A model generated the notes under the pieces. It was given only the letters and a program-made list of their open reading frames with translations, ran no database searches and had not been told where the DNA came from. Below, in pieces: positions 53,487 through 62,533 of a stretch of 64,000 nucleotides of DNA; the first letter of the stretch is position 1; each line of letters starts with the position of its first letter. Both the position numbers and the translations under genes were made by a program. The stretch covers positions 1-64,000 of the forward strand of contig JACKLP010000012.1 of the NCBI GenBank assembly GCA_024235875.1, read 5' to 3'. The DNA comes from Burkholderiaceae bacterium. Lineage in GTDB: Bacteria; Pseudomonadota; Gammaproteobacteria; Burkholderiales; Burkholderiaceae_E.

Positions 53487-53517
53487 AGTATGAGCCTTCC
53501 CTCGATGGCAAAGTCAA
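53487..53517 (-). promoter_or_regulatory. CueR-type promoter of copZ
   Basis: On the minus strand a -35 TTGACT (53512-53517) and a -10 CATACT (53487-53492) are separated by 19 bp. The spacer holds the dyad TTTGCC...GGGAAGGC typical of CueR/MerR operators. The over-long spacer is the hallmark of promoters activated by DNA distortion. Confidence 0.7.
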
Positions 53518-53542
53518 TCGCGACACATCGCGAGGGCTTTGT

Positions 53543-53573
53543 TTGACCTTCCTATCAGGTGAGGGTTTAGGGT
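53543..53573 (+). promoter_or_regulatory. CueR-type promoter of copA
   Basis: A -35 TTGACC (53543-53548) and a -10-like TAGGGT (53568-53573) are separated by 19 bp. The spacer begins with TTCC and ends with GAGGGT, giving the partial dyad ACCTTCC...GTGAGGGT. It is weaker than the copZ site but has the same architecture, directed towards copA. Confidence 0.6.
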
Positions 53574-53618
53574 TGAAGCCCGTGGGCAGGGGCCCGCGAC
53601 TTGCGATGGGAGACGATG

Positions 53619-55883
53619 ATGGGCGGCATGCCGGCGGCAGAGGAATTCCAGCTCGAGCTCCAGGTCGAGGGCATGACCTGCGCGGCCTGCTCCAATCGAG
53701 TCGAGCGGGCGCTGAAGAAGCAGCCCGGGGTCGAGGCCGCGTCGGTGAACCTGGCGACCGAGGTCGCATCGGTGCATACCCTTGGCGTGCCCGACGCCCA
53801 GGTGCTGATCGCGGCCATCGAGCGCGCTGGCTACCAGGCGCGGGTACGGCCGCCAGCCGATGCGGCGGACGATGCCCCGCGGGCCGGCGGCACGCCGACC
53901 TGGCTGCCGGTGATGCTGGCCGCCTTGCTGTCGCTGCCCCTGGTGCTGCCGATGCTGTTGCAGCCGTTCGGGATCGACGCGATGCTTCCCGGGTGGTGGC
54001 AATGGGTGCTGGCGACGCCGGTGCAGTTCGTGTTGGGCGCGCGCTTCTACCGCGCGGGCTGGAAGGCCATGCTCGATCGGGCCGGCAACATGGATCAGCT
54101 CGTGGCCGTCGGCACATCGGCCGCGTATGCGCTGAGCACCTGGCAATTGTTGCGGCACGGAGACCATGCGGGCGCCCACTACTACTTCGAGGCGTCCGCG
54201 GTGGTCATTACCCTGGTCATGCTCGGCAAGTGGCTGGAGGCCCGGGCCAAGCACAAGACCGTCGAAGCGATTCGAGCGCTGCGCGCCCTGCGGCCCGAGC
54301 ACGCGATCCGACTCGAGACGGGCGAGGACGGCGTGCCGCGCGAGCGCGAGGTCGCGCTCGCGGCAGTGGCCGTCGGCGATCGTCTGCGAGTGCGTCCCGG
54401 GGAACGGATTCCGGCCGATGCACGCGTCGAGCAGGGCAGCAGCCATGTCGACGAGTCATTGCTCACCGGCGAGAGTCGGCCGGTGGTCAAGTCGCCGGGC
54501 GAACGGGTCACCGGGGGGGCCATCAATGGCGATGGCGTGCTCGAGATCGTGGTGACGGCGATCGGCGCCGAGTCGGTGCTCGCACGCATCATCCGCATGG
54601 TCGAGGACGCGCAGGCGCGCAAGGCCCCGGTCCAGCGCCTGGTCGATCGGGTCAGCGCCGTGTTCGTGCCGGTCGTGCTGGCGCTGGCGCTGGTCACCTT
54701 GCTGGGATGGGGATTCGCGAGCGGCGACTGGACGCGGGCGGTGCTCGATTCGGTCGCGGTGCTGGTGATCGCCTGTCCGTGCGCGCTGGGCCTGGCCACG
54801 CCGACCGCAATCATGGCCGGCACGGGCGTGGCGGCACGCCATGGCATCCTGATCAAGGATGCCGAAGCGCTCGAACTCGCCCACCGTATCGACGTCGTTG
54901 CGTTCGACAAGACAGGGACGCTCACCGAAGGGCGACCCGCTCTGGTCGCGACCGTCTGCGCGAGCGGCGTGGACGAGGCGGCGCTTCTGGCCTTGGCGGC
55001 CGCGGTACAGGCGGGCAGCGAGCATCCACTCGCGCGTGCCGTCACCGAGGCCGCGCGCCGGCGCGACCTCGTGGTCGTGCCGGCGCGCGAGATCAATGCG
55101 CTGCCGGGCAAGGGCGTACGCGGCCTCGTCGACGATCACTTCGTGTATGTCGGCAGCCTCGCGCTGATGGATGAACTGGGCGTCGTGCTCGGTGATCTCG
55201 GACGCTCGCTCGACGAGCTCTCGGACGCCGGTCGGACCGTGTCGTTTGTTGCGTATGGCGCAGCGCCGGTTCGAGCGGCCGGCCTGCTGGCATTCGGCGA
55301 TGCGCCCAAGCCGGACGCGGCCGACGCGATCGCACGTCTTGGCGAGCGGGGCGTGCGCACCGTCCTTCTGACCGGAGACAATGCCGGGGCCGCCGGGCGG
55401 ATCGCCACCTTGCTCCACATCGACGAGGTCCACGCCGGCGTGCTCCCCGAGCGCAAGGCGGCGCAAGTCGCCGCGCTGCGCGGGCAGGGGCGCGTGGTCG
55501 CCATGGTCGGCGACGGAATAAACGATGCCCCCGCTCTGGCGGCAGCCGACGTGGGCATCGCGATGTCCACCGGCACCGATGTCGCCATGCATACGGCCGG
55601 CATCACGCTGATGCGCGGCGCCCCCTCGCTGGTGGCCGACGCGATCGACGTGTCGCGGCGTACCTACGCAAAGATTCGACAGAACCTTTTCTGGGCGTTC
55701 GTCTACAACGTCGTCGGCATTCCGCTGGCGATGGCCGGCATGCTCGATCCGGTGATCGCCGGTGCCGCGATGGCGGCGTCCAGCGTCAGCGTGGTGAGCA
55801 ACGCACTGCTGCTGCGCCGCTGGCGGCCACGAGCGGCCGCCAGCGCGACAAGGCACGCGAGCGAATCGATGGAGGAAACATGA
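53619..55883 (+). CDS. copA: copper-exporting P1B-type ATPase
   Basis: A 754-residue Cu(I) efflux pump. There is one N-terminal HMA domain (GMTCAACSNRV), eight membrane helices, and the metal-binding VIACPCALGLATPTAIM. The phosphorylation site is DKTGTLTEG and the hinge is GDGINDAPALAAADVG. The Cu(I)-specific residues YN (AFVYNVVGIPLA) and MxxSS (MAASSVSVVSNA) are in the last two helices. The start is uncertain: ATG also occurs at 53601, 53616 and 53628; 53619 is chosen for GGGAG six bases upstream. It overlaps cueR by 4 bp. Confidence 0.95.
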   Translation: MGGMPAAEEFQLELQVEGMTCAACSNRVERALKKQPGVEAASVNLATEVASVHTLGVPDAQVLIAAIERAGYQARVRPPADAADDAPRAGGTPTWLPVMLAALLSLPLVLPMLLQPFGIDAMLPGWWQWVLATPVQFVLGARFYRAGWKAMLDRAGNMDQLVAVGTSAAYALSTWQLLRHGDHAGAHYYFEASAVVITLVMLGKWLEARAKHKTVEAIRALRALRPEHAIRLETGEDGVPREREVALAAVAVGDRLRVRPGERIPADARVEQGSSHVDESLLTGESRPVVKSPGERVTGGAINGDGVLEIVVTAIGAESVLARIIRMVEDAQARKAPVQRLVDRVSAVFVPVVLALALVTLLGWGFASGDWTRAVLDSVAVLVIACPCALGLATPTAIMAGTGVAARHGILIKDAEALELAHRIDVVAFDKTGTLTEGRPALVATVCASGVDEAALLALAAAVQAGSEHPLARAVTEAARRRDLVVVPAREINALPGKGVRGLVDDHFVYVGSLALMDELGVVLGDLGRSLDELSDAGRTVSFVAYGAAPVRAAGLLAFGDAPKPDAADAIARLGERGVRTVLLTGDNAGAAGRIATLLHIDEVHAGVLPERKAAQVAALRGQGRVVAMVGDGINDAPALAAADVGIAMSTGTDVAMHTAGITLMRGAPSLVADAIDVSRRTYAKIRQNLFWAFVYNVVGIPLAMAGMLDPVIAGAAMAASSVSVVSNALLLRRWRPRAAASATRHASESMEET

Positions 55884-56344
55884 CCAGGAATATCGCAGGA
55901 GCCCGGACGATCGGCGTCGCGGCACGCGAGTCGGGTGTCAGCGCGAAGATGATCCGACACTATGAAAGTCTCGGCCTGTTCGCGCCGGCCGCCCGCAGCG
56001 GTGGCAACTATCGCCTGTTCACCGAGGACGACATGCACACCCTGCGCTTCATCCATCGCGCCCGGGGGCTCGGCTTCTCGCTCGAAGACATCTCGCGCTT
56101 GCTCGATCTTTGGCGAGATCGCGAGCGCCCGAGCGCGGAAGTCAAGGCGCTCGCCATGCGTCACGTGGCGGTGCTGCGCGAGAAGGTCGATGGCCTGGTG
56201 GCCATGATCGACACGCTCGAGTCCCTGGCCAGCCGCTGCAATGGCGACGATCGCCCCGATTGCCCGATTCTCGACGGGCTCGACGGCGGCGATGGCGATG
56301 CGCGACACGGCACGGCGAGCGCCCACGAGCGGGCCGGCGCATGA
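55880..56344 (+). CDS. cueR: MerR-family copper-responsive regulator CueR
   Basis: A 154-residue activator. The MerR winged helix is TIGVAARESGVSAKMIRHYE, with the long dimerisation helix after it. The metal loop has Cys120 and Cys128 (SRCNGDDRPDCPIL), the 8-residue spacing typical of CueR, which binds a single Cu(I). GAGGAA precedes the ATG, and the start overlaps the copA stop. Its targets are very likely the two 19-bp-spacer promoters at 53487-53517 and 53543-53573. Confidence 0.92.
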   Translation: MTRNIAGARTIGVAARESGVSAKMIRHYESLGLFAPAARSGGNYRLFTEDDMHTLRFIHRARGLGFSLEDISRLLDLWRDRERPSAEVKALAMRHVAVLREKVDGLVAMIDTLESLASRCNGDDRPDCPILDGLDGGDGDARHGTASAHERAGA

Positions 56345-56940
56345 GCACGGGCAAGACTTTGCAGGTGGTGCGGCGCGAACACCAGACGCTGGCCGCGATG
56401 CTTCATGCGCTCCAGACGATCGCGCGCGATACCGCGCCTGGCGATGCGGCGAACTTCGACGCGATGCGGGCCATCCTCTTCTACGTCGACGAGTTCCCCG
56501 AGCGCTTGCACCACGCCAAGGAGTCGGCGTTGCTGTTCCCGCCGCTGCGGCGTCGTTGCCCCAGCATCGGCGCGGTGCTCGATCGGCTCGATGCCGAGCA
56601 TGCCGATGGCGGACGCGCGGTGCGGGATCTGGAACATGCGCTGACGGCGTTCGAGCAACTCGGCGAGGCCCGTCGCGGCACCTTCCTCGCGATGCTCGAA
56701 CGATACGTGAGCTTCTACCGGGACCACATGCAGATCGAGGAGCGAGAGGTCCTGCCGCTGGCCGAGCGTGAGCTCACCCAGGCCGACTGGGCCGAGATCG
56801 ACGCCGCCTTCGAGGCCAATCGCGATCCGCTCTCGGGTTACACGCCCGAGGCCGAATACGAACCGCTGTTTCGCAAGATCGTGCAGATCGCGCCGCCGCC
56901 GATCGGCCTGGGGGCCAGCGGACGACGCAGCGTGGGCTGA
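56341..56940 (+). CDS. hemerythrin-like HHE-domain protein
   Basis: A 199-residue all-helical protein with likely di-iron ligands: REHQTLAAML, FPERLHHAKESALLFP, LDAEHADGG and RDHMQIEEREVLPLAE. Such proteins bind or sense O2, NO or iron. It overlaps the cueR stop (ATGA), so it is expressed with the copper genes, which may reflect a response to oxidative damage of iron centres. The C-terminal 40 residues are not part of the domain. Confidence 0.85.
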   Translation: MSTGKTLQVVRREHQTLAAMLHALQTIARDTAPGDAANFDAMRAILFYVDEFPERLHHAKESALLFPPLRRRCPSIGAVLDRLDAEHADGGRAVRDLEHALTAFEQLGEARRGTFLAMLERYVSFYRDHMQIEEREVLPLAERELTQADWAEIDAAFEANRDPLSGYTPEAEYEPLFRKIVQIAPPPIGLGASGRRSVG

Positions 56941-56974
56941 CGCCGACGCGGGGGCCGGCCACCCGCCCGTGCTC

Positions 56975-58654
56975 CTACAGCGACATGCCGCTCGCGACCA
57001 GGTCGCGCAACTCTCGCAGCAGGTTCAGTTCGGCTTCGTTCGGCCCATCGGGGTCGGCCGACTCGCGGTCGGCATAGATGAAGCCGACCGGCGTGTCCTG
57101 CACCCGCACCGGCAGGATCAAAAAGCTCCCGGCGCCGGTCATCGCGTTCGCGAACCATGCCGGCAGTCGCGAGGCGACCTTCTCGGCCATCGTGTTGCCG
57201 ATGTGCAGGTCGACGTCCTGTGCGAGCGCTGCATGGAACAGGTCCGGGGCGTACGGGATGGTCATGCGGGCCCTGGATCGCATCGATTCCAGGTCGGTGC
57301 CAAGCGCGATCCGGGGTTGGAAGCGGCCGGCGCCGAGGTCGCGGGCAAACCAGACCACACGCCGATAGCGCATTGCCCGGCGCACGCCCGTGAGTACCAG
57401 AGGCATCAGCAGGGAGCTGTCGCTCTGGGACTCGAACATCGGTCGCAAGGCGTCGATGATCCGAACCAGGCGCTCGCCTGCATCGGCCGGCTTCTCGCCC
57501 GACTCGTTCGCCGCGGCGCCACCGTCGCCGGTACCGCCGCCGATCGCGGGCGAGAAGACCTCGGGCAGCAGAGCCGGCGAGCGCACCTGCTTGCGCAGGT
57601 GGGCCTGCATGAAGCGCGCGGTCGAGGCCACCGTCTGGGGTACACCGATCGTGCGGTCCATCTTGCCAGCGTCTTCGGCAGTGTCGGCGATCAGCTCCGT
57701 GAACTCGTCGGGATCGAAACGGATCGCGTCGCCATAGCGCTCGGCCACTTTCCCGAGCGCCTTCTCGCGCTCGCCGGGATGGCTCTCCGACAGCGCGCTC
57801 GAGGTCTCGACCGCATAGCCGATCGCCAGTGGTACCCATTCGGCGGCCGATTCCGGCGCGCGCGGGCGGGTGGGCAGGGATCTCAGCATCGCCAGCATCT
57901 TCTGCGGCATGCGCCAGGCATGGATCAGCTCGAGCGTGAGCTCGTCGAAGCTCATCCCGATCGTGCGTCTGGCGGCGGCCGATTCGTCGATCGCATGCTC
58001 CTCCGACGCGATCGCGATCATCGCCATCGCCTGCGGCGCGTGAATGGCGACGAAGATCTTCCCGACCACGCTGAACATCGCCGCGATGGCGGCTTCCTCG
58101 GCGACGGCCGGATGCCGCTGGTAGAGCAGGTTGCGCGTCAGCAGCGCGCGCAGGCCGGCCTCTGCATACAACTCGTAGGCGAGGGGCCGGAACGGCTTCT
58201 CGAGTACATCGTCGAGCGTCTGCAGCCCCTGGGCCGTCGAGCGCGTCGCGTTGTAGCCCATCAGCATGATCGCGCGGGTCACGGTGGTGACCGGGTCGGC
58301 GGCGCGGGTGTGATAGGCGGGCGAATTGGCCGCGCGCAGCATTCGCTGCGTCATCGACGGGTCGGCCAGGACGATCTGGGCCAGGCCGTCGAGCGAGTTC
58401 GCCGTGGACAGGGACATCGACGCCGCCTTCGGCCCGGCGTGTCCCAAAGATGGCAGGTCCGGATGCGCGCGCAATGCGAGTCGTATGCGCTGGGCCGGTG
58501 ACGGCGGCGGCCGGTCCTCGGCTTGTGACGCGTCCGCGGGCTCGGCGTCAGGCGGCGCTTCGCTCGCGACCGCTTCGCCCGCGTTCGCGGGCGAAGCGCT
58601 GTCTGTCGCCGCCGAATCGATCGGGTCTTCTAGGGTGTCCTGGGGCTCGGTCAA
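56975..58654 (-). CDS. HDOD-domain protein with C-terminal GAF-like region
   Basis: A 559-residue cytoplasmic signalling protein. A Pro/Ala/Glu-rich disordered N-terminus (1-55) precedes an HDOD domain (about 60-290, with LDGLAQIVLADPSMTQRMLR, AIMLMGYNATRSTAQGL, and FDELTLELIHAWRMP). A GAF-like domain (about 400-555, with LILPVRVQDTPVGFIYADRE) ends the protein. HDOD lacks the catalytic HD pair, so it is a scaffold, not a phosphodiesterase. Target pathway unknown. It is convergent with the hemerythrin-like gene. Confidence 0.85.
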   Translation of the reverse strand: MTEPQDTLEDPIDSAATDSASPANAGEAVASEAPPDAEPADASQAEDRPPPSPAQRIRLALRAHPDLPSLGHAGPKAASMSLSTANSLDGLAQIVLADPSMTQRMLRAANSPAYHTRAADPVTTVTRAIMLMGYNATRSTAQGLQTLDDVLEKPFRPLAYELYAEAGLRALLTRNLLYQRHPAVAEEAAIAAMFSVVGKIFVAIHAPQAMAMIAIASEEHAIDESAAARRTIGMSFDELTLELIHAWRMPQKMLAMLRSLPTRPRAPESAAEWVPLAIGYAVETSSALSESHPGEREKALGKVAERYGDAIRFDPDEFTELIADTAEDAGKMDRTIGVPQTVASTARFMQAHLRKQVRSPALLPEVFSPAIGGGTGDGGAAANESGEKPADAGERLVRIIDALRPMFESQSDSSLLMPLVLTGVRRAMRYRRVVWFARDLGAGRFQPRIALGTDLESMRSRARMTIPYAPDLFHAALAQDVDLHIGNTMAEKVASRLPAWFANAMTGAGSFLILPVRVQDTPVGFIYADRESADPDGPNEAELNLLRELRDLVASGMSL

Positions 58655-58813
58655 GGCTGATTCGGTGTGCGGTGGCCAATGGAACGTGACTCGGCGTCAT
58701 GCGAGGGGATCGGGGCTTCCCGATGATCGCGTGACCGGGTCCACGACCGAACCATAGCGGAGCCAGACCGCAACGGTTCGGCGAACACCCCGGCCGAACC
58801 CGGGCAGATCCGC

Positions 58814-59359
58814 CTATTGCGCGCCCGATCCCAGTTCGAGATGCCAGTTCTGGCCGACCAGGTCGTGCCCGAAGCTGCGATGCGCCTCCGAGGCCACGAG
58901 CTCGAAGCCCGCCTGTTCATAAATGCCGCGGGCCGCATGCAGGCAGTCGTTGGTCCAGAGCATCATCGCCGCGTAGCCCAGTTCACGCGCCGAGTCGATG
59001 CAGGCGTGCACCAGGCGCTTGCCGACCCCCAGCCCTCTTGCGGCGGGCTCGACGATCACGAGCCGAAGCTGGGCGGTGCGCGCATCCTTGCGAACGATCA
59101 GCGCACTGCCCAGGCGCTCGCCGTCGCGCTCCGCGATCCAGCAACGGTCGGATGCCGGATCGAAGCGACGCAGGAAGTCGGCGCCGATCTCCGCGACCAG
59201 CGCCTCGAAGCTGGCATCCCAGCCGTACTCGCGCGCATACAGGCGGCCGTGGGCTTCGATGATCCAGCCGATGTCGCCGGGGCGATGCGCTCGCAGCCGC
59301 ACCGGCCCGGGCGGCGTGGCGGTCCTGCTCAAGGAATCTTCCGGTGTCCGCTCGGCCAT
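58814..59359 (-). CDS. GNAT-family N-acetyltransferase
   Basis: A 181-residue acetyltransferase. The acetyl-CoA pyrophosphate-binding motif is LVIVEPAARGLGVGKRLVHA (about 99-118), followed by YEQAGFELVASEAH. The N-terminal part (LRAHRPGDIGWIIEAHGRLY) resembles GNAT domains often fused to MarR regulators, but here it is free-standing. Substrate unknown. The flanking gaps (58655-58813 and 59360-59609) show no further genes. Confidence 0.85.
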   Translation of the reverse strand: MAERTPEDSLSRTATPPGPVRLRAHRPGDIGWIIEAHGRLYAREYGWDASFEALVAEIGADFLRRFDPASDRCWIAERDGERLGSALIVRKDARTAQLRLVIVEPAARGLGVGKRLVHACIDSARELGYAAMMLWTNDCLHAARGIYEQAGFELVASEAHRSFGHDLVGQNWHLELGSGAQ

Positions 59360-59609
59360 GACCTTCCCCCGTCGAGATGCGACGCTCCAGAGTTTACGTG
59401 CCGCGCGTTGCCCGGGTGCGTCAGCCCCACGCGATCGCGGCCATCGATCGCCCGTTCATCGGCCAGAAATGGCTGGTCGACGGCGCGCGCACCGATGCCG
59501 CGCCCCCGGTGTGCACCATCGAACGGTCGACGAAGATGCCCGGCCCGCTTCGGTGAGAACGCCGGACGCCTCGTCGACGGATCGAGTGAACAGCCAGAAG
59601 GGAACATGC

Positions 59610-60350
59610 ATGAAAACGATTCAGGTCGTGGCGGTTCGGGTCAGCGAGGCAGCGTGTCTCGTCGTCGATGAGTCCGACGTCTTGAGCGCCGCCGAACTCT
59701 CCAAGGCCGAGCGTTTTCGGAAGCGCGAAGATCGATGGCGCTTCATGATCGGGCGCGCGAGCCTGCGCGCCCTGATCGGCGAGCGACTCTGCGTAGAGCC
59801 CGATTCGCTCGAGTTCGGCGCCAATGCGCACGGCAAGCTGCATTTGCTGTCGAACCCGGACGCGTCGCTCTGGTTCAATACCAGCCACTCCGGCGAGTGG
59901 GTCCTGCACGCACTCGGCGACGGCGGGCCGCTGGGCATCGACATCGAGCAGGTGAAATCGTCGATGCGATCGCTGGAGGACTTCCGAATGGTCTTCTCCA
60001 AGCCCGAGTCGGACCGACTGCGTCGAGTGTCCCCGGCCGATCGCCCACAGCAGGTCGCACTGGCCTGGGCGCGCAAGGAAGCCTATGTCAAGGCGATCGG
60101 GGAGGGACTGAACCGATCGATGCGCGACATCAGCATCGAGCCGGGTCCCGACGGGCGTCCCGTGCTCGCCTACGATCGCAATCCGCCGACGCTGCGCCAG
60201 GACTGGTCGATCCGGGATGTGCCGGTCGCAGATGGCCACGCGGCAAGCGTCGTGTGGTCCGGCGGCGCGCTCGACGTCGATGTCCGCGAGTGGGAGATGG
60301 GCATCGGCGCGCAGGGTCTGACCGTCAGCGAGGCCGCCGCCCACGCCTGA
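59610..60350 (+). CDS. 4'-phosphopantetheinyl transferase (Sfp-type)
   Basis: A 246-residue enzyme that transfers phosphopantetheine from CoA to a carrier protein. The signature residues are in LGIDIEQVK (about 110-118) and AWARKEAYVKAIGEGL (about 155-170), and FNTSHSGEWVLHAL comes before them. Length and layout are Sfp-type, used for non-ribosomal peptide or polyketide carriers or broad-range ACPs. No such synthase is in the window. The ATG at 59610 follows AGAAGGGA. Confidence 0.9.
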   Translation: MKTIQVVAVRVSEAACLVVDESDVLSAAELSKAERFRKREDRWRFMIGRASLRALIGERLCVEPDSLEFGANAHGKLHLLSNPDASLWFNTSHSGEWVLHALGDGGPLGIDIEQVKSSMRSLEDFRMVFSKPESDRLRRVSPADRPQQVALAWARKEAYVKAIGEGLNRSMRDISIEPGPDGRPVLAYDRNPPTLRQDWSIRDVPVADGHAASVVWSGGALDVDVREWEMGIGAQGLTVSEAAAHA

Positions 60351-60388
60351 ACGAGCAGCCGGCGACCTCTGCCGACGGCACCATCGAA

Positions 60389-60420
60389 AACGCCGTCGCG
60401 ACCCGACGGCGTTGTCTCTT
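60389..60420. terminator. rho-independent terminator between the PPTase and aldolase genes
   Basis: A perfect 10-bp stem AACGCCGTCG (60389-60398) and CGACGGCGTT (60404-60413) with a 5-base loop, followed by GTCTCTTTTC. The gene on the minus strand ends 47 bp beyond it, so it most clearly serves the plus-strand gene. Confidence 0.85.
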
Positions 60421-60459
60421 TTCTGGCGCGAGCGCCGCGATTCGAGGTCGCGACCGGCT

Positions 60460-61362
60460 TCAGTCGAACATGTCGGGCTGACTGCGGACCAGGTCGTTCC
60501 AGATCGTCTGGAAATGCAGCCAGCCGATGTACTCGCTACCCACGTGCTCGCGACTGAACCGCGAGCGATCGGGCGGCACCAGGCGCGGCGTTACACCGGT
60601 GGCTTCCACCATCAGTTGCTGCTGGCAGCAGCGCTCGAGCGCGATGAACCAGAAGGCCGCCGCCTCGATGCTGTGGCGGCTGGCGGTGAACAGTCCGTGG
60701 TTCTGGTGGATCGCCGCCTTCACGCCCTTGAACCAGTCCGCCACGCGAGGCCCCGCCCGCTCTTCCACGGCAACCTGACCCGCCTCGTCGCCGATCACGA
60801 CATGGTCCTCGTAGAACGCGGCCGCGTCCTGCGAGATCGGCGCCAGCGGCTTGCCCAGTGCCGCGAATGCCGTTCCGTAGACGGTATGCGCATGGCACAT
60901 CGCCAGGATGTCCGGGTGCGCGTCGTGGACGGCGGCATGCAGCACGAAGCCGGCCCGGTTGAGCGCGTACTCACCCTCGACCACCGTGCCCTTGTGATCG
61001 CACAGGATCAGGTTGGAAACCTTCACCTGCCGGAAGTGCACGGCCATCGGATTGGTCCAGTACAGGTCGGGGCGCTCCGGGTCGCGAATGGTCAGGTGGC
61101 CGGCGAAGCCATAGTCGAATCCGTGCTGGGCGAATGCGCGACAGGCACCGACGAGCCGTTCCTTGCGATGCCGGCGCTCCTGCTCGACATCGTCGAAGCT
61201 CGGCTGGCCCGGAAAGATCAGGCCGGCCTGGCTCGGCTGGTAGACCGAGATCTTCGGGTCCGTCAGCGGGTCGTGCAGATATTCCTTGGGGTGGACGGTC
61301 TTCAGCTTCTGGATGACGGCGGACACGTGGTGCTCCCGGACGACTTCGATGGAAGCGCGCAT
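60460..61362 (-). CDS. class II aldolase/adducin-family protein
   Basis: A 300-residue zinc-dependent aldolase-fold protein. The metal histidines appear as CHAHTVYGTAFAALG and HQNHGLFTASRHSIEAA, and the N-terminal HGFDYGFAGHLTIRDPERPD is typical of the non-fuculose subgroup found in many proteobacteria. Substrate unknown. Start choice: Met at 61362 begins the recognisable sequence; Met at 61404 would add 14 residues and overlap the palindrome upstream. It is divergent from a LysR regulator that probably controls it. Confidence 0.85.
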   Translation of the reverse strand: MRASIEVVREHHVSAVIQKLKTVHPKEYLHDPLTDPKISVYQPSQAGLIFPGQPSFDDVEQERRHRKERLVGACRAFAQHGFDYGFAGHLTIRDPERPDLYWTNPMAVHFRQVKVSNLILCDHKGTVVEGEYALNRAGFVLHAAVHDAHPDILAMCHAHTVYGTAFAALGKPLAPISQDAAAFYEDHVVIGDEAGQVAVEERAGPRVADWFKGVKAAIHQNHGLFTASRHSIEAAAFWFIALERCCQQQLMVEATGVTPRLVPPDRSRFSREHVGSEYIGWLHFQTIWNDLVRSQPDMFD

Positions 61363-61396
61363 CCTGACGCGTCGAGTGGGCTTTGACAAACGATGA

Positions 61397-61412
61397 ATGC
61401 TCATGAAAGCAT
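61397..61412. promoter_or_regulatory. 16-bp palindrome (ATGCT-N6-AGCAT) between the aldolase and LysR genes
   Basis: A perfect 5-bp inverted repeat with a 6-bp spacer in the divergent promoter region, next to a TTGACA at 61383-61388. By position it could be the LysR-type regulator's binding site. It overlaps the proposed ATG of that gene. Confidence 0.4.
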
Positions 61413-62325
61413 GACCAGGTTTCATCTATCAGGTGCTCCAGTGAGGAATCGTCTTCCTCTTGCCCGACTCAGGACCTTCGAGGTCGCGGCCCGTCTGCAG
61501 AGCTTTGCGCTGGCCGCCGCCGAGCTGCATGTCACGGCGTCGGCCGTGAGTCATCAGATCCGGGACCTGGAGCGTCATTTCGGTCTGGCGCTGTTCGAAC
61601 GAGTTCATCGCCGCGTTCGCACCACGCCCGCCGGGCAGCGCTTGCACGACAGCCTGGTGCGCGTGTTCGATGCGCTCGAGGCCGCCTGCGCCGAAGTCGG
61701 TGCCGCGTCGGGAGGTACGAGGCTCGCCGTGCACTGTGCCCCGAGCCTGGCGATCAAGTGGCTCGGCCCCCGGCTCGCCGAGTTCATCACCGAGCATCCG
61801 GGCGTGGACCTGCGCCTGACGACGGGGGCCGATGCGCTCGACCTGGCCGTTGCGCGCCAGGTCGATGTCCATCTGAGCTATGGCAGCATGCCCGACGGAG
61901 ACGCACTCGAGGTCGGATCACTGGGCGAGGAGTGGATCGCTCCGCTGGTCGCGCCACGGCTGGTTCCGGCGCGCGCTCGCGTGACCGCCTTGCTGCAACG
62001 GCTGACGCTGATCGATTCGAGCCTGAGTCCCGTGGGCTGGCGCGAGTGGTTCGAACTCCAGGGCCTGCCGCTGCCGCCGCGCTCGCGCCTTGCTTTCGAT
62101 CGCGCGGCGATGGCCATCGCCGCGGCGTCGGACGGGCTCGGCATTGCCCTCGAGAGCACGCGACTCGCCGCTCGCGAACTCGAGCGTGGTGAACTGGTGG
62201 TACTGGGTTCCCGCCGGCTGCGACGCATGAGCCGACCGGTGCACTTTCTCGCCACGCGCCGCGATGATCGACATCGGCCCGAGGTCCGGGCCTTCGTCGA
62301 ATGGGTCACGCGCAGGGCGGGCTAG
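61411..62325 (+). CDS. LysR-family transcriptional regulator (GcvA-like)
   Basis: A 304-residue LysR regulator. The N-terminal helix-turn-helix is ARLQSFALAAAELHVTASAV, then SHQIRDLERHFGLALFERVH. The effector domain contains VHCAPSLAIKWLGPRLAEF, the GcvA-subgroup pattern. ATG at 61411 is used; GTG at 61441 (VRNRLPLARLRTFEVAA) is an equally good start and would leave the palindrome free. It is divergent from the aldolase gene, its likely target. Confidence 0.88.
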   Translation: MTRFHLSGAPVRNRLPLARLRTFEVAARLQSFALAAAELHVTASAVSHQIRDLERHFGLALFERVHRRVRTTPAGQRLHDSLVRVFDALEAACAEVGAASGGTRLAVHCAPSLAIKWLGPRLAEFITEHPGVDLRLTTGADALDLAVARQVDVHLSYGSMPDGDALEVGSLGEEWIAPLVAPRLVPARARVTALLQRLTLIDSSLSPVGWREWFELQGLPLPPRSRLAFDRAAMAIAAASDGLGIALESTRLAARELERGELVVLGSRRLRRMSRPVHFLATRRDDRHRPEVRAFVEWVTRRAG

Positions 62326-62326
62326 C

Positions 62327-62508
62327 GCCGGTCACTCGACCGTGACCGACTTCGCCGCAAGCCACGCAACCTGCCAAAGCCGGTCACTCGACCGTGACCG
62401 ACTTCGCCATCAAGATAGGTTTGTGGCTACGGCCGGGCGCTGGGCGCCCTTGACTTCGCTTGCGCGAAGTCAGCCTTCGCCGCAAGCCACGCAACCTGCC
62501 AAAGCCGG

Positions 62509-62533
<25 letters not shown>
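62327..62533. repeat. triplicated 30-bp glmS 3' end within the LysR-glmS gap
   Basis: An identical 30-bp unit occurs at 62327-62356, 62379-62408 and 62504-62533. The third copy contains the last codons and stop of glmS (AKSVTVE-stop, read on the minus strand); the other two are free-standing copies. A perfect 60-bp direct repeat (62350-62409 and 62475-62534) contains copies 2 and 3. Each unit holds a hairpin CGGTCAC-N6-GTGACCG. The stretch 62484-62498 pairs with 62533-62547 inside glmS. A 9-bp hairpin, TGACTTCGC/GCGAAGTCA, lies at 62451-62472. Confidence 0.9.
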
